8,398 bases of DNA from Chloroflexota bacterium (GTDB taxonomy: Bacteria > Chloroflexota > Chloroflexia > Thermomicrobiales > UBA6265), in contig JAFAEA010000282.1 of the NCBI GenBank assembly GCA_023424355.1, positions 1 through 8,398 on the forward strand. The letters are read 5' to 3'. Positions 6,229-8,398 of this stretch are shown here, piece by piece. A program made the translations under genes and the position numbers. How positions within the stretch are numbered: the stretch's first letter is position 1; each line of letters begins with the position of its first letter. The notes beneath the pieces were generated by a model, which did no database searches, had not been told where the DNA came from, and saw nothing but the letters and a program-made list of their open reading frames with translations.

Positions 6229-7485
6229 ATGCAACCAGGTCAGGTACATACAATTCAGCAACATGTGGAAGTTAACTACGACTTTCCAGTTCATTTCACA
6301 GATAACGCATTTTCAATCGACAACCCCATCATCCGCGATCTTTGTAAGCCATCTGAAGGCAGAAGTGCTGCCAAGGTGCTGGTCGTGCTGGATGCTGGCG
6401 TGTCTGATGCTAATCCCACAATGATTGGCGATATCAGAGCCTATTTCTCAGCGAAAGACAGCCTTGCTGAATTGGTTCAGGAGCCGTTGCTCACGAGTGG
6501 CGGTGAGGCCATCAAGAACGATCTCACCTCGGTATCGGAAATCCTCACTGCCATCGAGCATCACGGTATCGATCGTCACTCCTATGTCATTGCCATTGGC
6601 GGCGGCGCCGTACTGGATATGGCCGGGTTCGCAGCTGCAATCGCTCATCGTGGTGTTCGCCTCATTCGCCTTCCCACAACGGTGCTCTCACAGGGTGATT
6701 CAGGCGTCGGTGTAAAAAACAGTGTGAACATGTTCGGCAAGAAGAACTTTGTCGGCACATTTGCTCCGCCATACGCGGTGGTGAATGATATTCAACTCCT
6801 CACTCGCCTGCCTGAACGCGATTGGCTGGGAGGTATTTCCGAGGCGGTAAAGGTATCCCTGCTTAAGGATGCTGACTTCTTTGCTTACCTGGAAGAGCAT
6901 GCAGAGGACCTGGTGGCCAGAGATCTGGAAGCCATGCGCTGGGTCGTGTTCCGATCCGCCCAGCTCCACATGCATCACATTGCAAACAGTGGCGATGCTT
7001 TCGAGTTTGGAACTTCCCGTCCACTGGATTTCGGGCACTGGTCCGCCCACAAACTTGAGCAGATTTCGAACTACCGATGGCGCCACGGCGAAGCCGTGTC
7101 GATTGGCATCGCGCTTGATTCGACATACGCTTACCTGGAGGGGATGCTTCCTGAGGCTGATTGGAAGCGGATTATCCAGGTATTCAGATCGCTGAATCTC
7201 CCGATTTTCGCCGAAGAATTCATTACCCACCAGACCGAGGATGGGAATCTGGCCATCCTTGCCGGTCTCAACGAGTTCCGTGAGCATCTTGGTGGCCAAC
7301 TAACCATTATGCTATTGCACGGTATAGCTCAAGGCGTTGAGGTTCATGAAATGAATGAACGCCAGATTGTTAAAAGTATTGAGCTCCTTCGAGACATGGA
7401 GGTCTCCCGGAGCCAGGAAATGGAGAAAAACCATGGCGGCGAACGACAAGAACAGCTGTCTTCTTTCCCAGCAGGAACTCATTGA
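6229..7485 (+). CDS. eboD: 3-dehydroquinate synthase-like enzyme, EboD type
   Basis: A 418-residue sugar-phosphate cyclase-fold protein. AIGGGAVLDMAGF (122-134) is the NAD-binding glycine motif, LPTTVLSQGDSGVGVKNSVN (148-167) and KKNFVGTF (171-178) the substrate loop. The metal ligands of DHQ synthase are present: Glu205 (GGISEAVK), His270 (DFGHWSAHKLE) and His286 (RWRHGEAVSIG). DFGHWSAHKLEQ, VKNSVN in place of GKTGVN, and the N-terminal VNYDFPVHFTDNAFSIDNP are how I recall EboD proteins differing from shikimate-pathway AroB. It therefore probably acts on another sugar phosphate or on an unknown ebo metabolite, not in aromatic amino-acid synthesis. The ATG at 6229 has AGAGG (6215-6219) 9 nt upstream. 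The last 30 residues or so (MEKNHGGERQEQLSSF) are polar and overlap the next gene by 53 nt. It heads an operon with a TatD-like partner. Confidence 0.84.
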   Translation: MQPGQVHTIQQHVEVNYDFPVHFTDNAFSIDNPIIRDLCKPSEGRSAAKVLVVLDAGVSDANPTMIGDIRAYFSAKDSLAELVQEPLLTSGGEAIKNDLTSVSEILTAIEHHGIDRHSYVIAIGGGAVLDMAGFAAAIAHRGVRLIRLPTTVLSQGDSGVGVKNSVNMFGKKNFVGTFAPPYAVVNDIQLLTRLPERDWLGGISEAVKVSLLKDADFFAYLEEHAEDLVARDLEAMRWVVFRSAQLHMHHIANSGDAFEFGTSRPLDFGHWSAHKLEQISNYRWRHGEAVSIGIALDSTYAYLEGMLPEADWKRIIQVFRSLNLPIFAEEFITHQTEDGNLAILAGLNEFREHLGGQLTIMLLHGIAQGVEVHEMNERQIVKSIELLRDMEVSRSQEMEKNHGGERQEQLSSFPAGTH

Positions 7486-7732
7486 CGGCTTCTTTATGGA
7501 ATGTCGTACGCGAATATTGGATATCGCTGCGTTTCTCGATCGAATGGATAGAAGTGCCGATGAAAGCGGGAGCGACGATTTCCGCGTAGTTGCGATGAAG
7601 AAGGCAATGCAGGTTCTGAACTCCGAAGATCCCGAGCGAGTCGAACGCGTGTTGATGATCTTTAGTGATCAGAACACCGAACTGCTTGAGGAACTTGATC
7701 GTAAGGCCGCCTACGGCGCCTCGATTCGGTAA
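7433..7732 (+). CDS. Small helical protein within the ebo-like operon
   Basis: A 99-residue protein with no signal peptide and almost entirely helical character. Residues 13-41 include the striking RTRILDIAAFLDRMDR, residues 51-63 a second helix, and 67-90 (PERVERVLMIFSDQNTELLEELDR) a third. I do not recognise a named family. It is much shorter than EboA (about 200 residues) and shows none of EboA's motifs I can recall, so it is left unnamed. The ATG at 7433 has GGAGA 6 nt upstream and is preferred over the ATG at 7496 (Met22), which has none at a proper distance. It overlaps the EboD-like gene by 53 nt and is followed 14 nt later by the TatD-like gene, so it belongs to the same operon and probably the same complex or pathway. 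Confidence 0.72.
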   Translation: MAANDKNSCLLSQQELIDGFFMECRTRILDIAAFLDRMDRSADESGSDDFRVVAMKKAMQVLNSEDPERVERVLMIFSDQNTELLEELDRKAAYGASIR

Positions 7733-7746
7733 GAAGGAACCCACTC

Positions 7747-8398
7747 ATGGAATACATTGACCTGCACGCTCACATGATTTCGCGATCGACCGATGACTAC
7801 GAACAGATGGCTCTCGCCGGCTGTATTGCCGTCACCGAGCCGGCATTTTGGGCAGGATACGATCGCCGATCCGCCGATGTCTTTGCTGATTACTTTGATC
7901 ACATCACTGATTTCGAGCCCAAACGTGCTGCCGAATACGGCATCAAGCACTTTGCCTGGCTTTGCCTGAACCCCAAGGAGGGCGAGGATGCTGAGCTCAC
8001 CAAACAGGTGCTCAAGCTGATTCCCGAGTTCATCGATCGTCCGAACGTGCTCGGTATCGGCGAGATTGGTTTGAATCGCGTGACCGTGAAGGAGCTCGAT
8101 TCATTCAAGGCGCATGTCGATCTTGCGGTAGAACTGGATCAGATGATTCATATCCATACGCCGCACCTGGAAGACAAATACAAGGGCACCAAGGTCATCG
8201 TGGAAACGCTGGCCAAGGACGGTCGTATTGATCCAAGCCGGGTGATGATCGATCACGCCGAAGAACACACGCTGCCATTGATTCTCGATGCCGGCTTCTG
8301 GACGGGTGTCACCCTCTACCCAGTCACCAAAACCACTCCGGGCCGAGCTGTAGATATGTTCGAGCGCTACGGCACCGATCGCATTTGTGTTGCTTCCG
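7747..8398 (+). CDS. TatD-like metal-dependent hydrolase, EboB type, cut by the right edge
   Basis: The 217 visible codons form a TIM-barrel amidohydrolase of the TatD family. Metal-binding residues are in place: HxH at His7/His9 (IDLHAHM), Glu106 (GIGEIGLN), His135/His137 and His140 (IHIHTPH), and His170 (IDHAEEH). The C-terminal catalytic Asp region is beyond the window. The ATG at 7747 has GAAGGAA 7 nt upstream (7733-7739), starting right after the preceding stop. TatD relatives are known as DNases or peptidase-like hydrolases, but the one in ebo clusters (EboB) has no settled substrate. Pairing with an EboD-like gene makes an ebo role more likely than DNA turnover. The other ebo genes (a UbiA-like prenyltransferase, a xylose-isomerase-like TIM barrel, a phosphodiesterase) would be expected just beyond this edge. 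Confidence 0.86.
   Translation, partial: MEYIDLHAHMISRSTDDYEQMALAGCIAVTEPAFWAGYDRRSADVFADYFDHITDFEPKRAAEYGIKHFAWLCLNPKEGEDAELTKQVLKLIPEFIDRPNVLGIGEIGLNRVTVKELDSFKAHVDLAVELDQMIHIHTPHLEDKYKGTKVIVETLAKDGRIDPSRVMIDHAEEHTLPLILDAGFWTGVTLYPVTKTTPGRAVDMFERYGTDRICVAS

Noticed and set aside
6700..7299. Minus-strand ORF of 199 codons opposite the EboD-like gene
   Set aside because: Antisense to conserved catalytic motifs; low-complexity, unfamiliar translation. A by-product of codon bias.
6229..7485. Housekeeping aroB (shikimate pathway)
   Set aside because: The fold and metal ligands match, but the substrate-loop and DFGHWSAHKLE motifs, the N-terminal extension and the TatD-like neighbour fit the EboD branch better.

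Overview
The window is bacterial, with tightly packed genes of roughly 53% GC (estimated by eye), clear Shine-Dalgarno sites and frequent non-ATG starts: three TTG and one GTG among the eleven ORFs called here. Nothing fixes the phylum. The mix of an AlkA-type glycosylase, an ebo-like cluster, an extended barstar and a tRNA-Gln(CTG) with encoded CCA would suit Chloroflexota or another deep-branching environmental lineage, but that is a guess.

Layout. (1) Positions 1-1250, minus strand: an AlkA-like DNA-3-methyladenine glycosylase followed by a pentapeptide-repeat protein that overlaps it by an ATGA and runs off the left edge. (2) 1342-2832, plus strand, divergent from the glycosylase: two TTG-started genes 12 nt apart. 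The first looks like a shrunken, non-catalytic relic of a GH13 (alpha-amylase family) protein; the second is unrecognised. (3) 2883-4197, plus strand: a 52-codon ORF, then a GTG-started exported phospholipase D-like protein with two HKD motifs. Its stop codon lies inside a tRNA-Gln gene, which is followed by a strong intrinsic terminator. (4) 4247-6091, minus strand: a barstar-family protein upstream of an MFS exporter, separated by 177 nt rich in small repeats. (5) 6229-8398, plus strand, divergent from the barstar gene: a 3-dehydroquinate-synthase-like enzyme of EboD type, a small helical protein and a TatD-like metal hydrolase of EboB type, running off the right edge.

How they work together. 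Region 5 is the most interesting. The DHQ-synthase-like and TatD-like pair is the signature of the ebo cluster, known from cyanobacteria (linked to export of the scytonemin precursor) and from Pseudomonas (edb, nematode repellence). Its biochemical role is poorly defined. The genes are packed as an operon, with a 53-nt overlap and then a 14-nt gap, behind a plausible promoter that overlaps a promoter for the divergent barstar gene. Region 1 is probably a DNA-repair operon. Regions 2 and 3 contain the least familiar proteins: the GH13 relic, its unknown partner, and the small ORF ahead of the secreted PLD.
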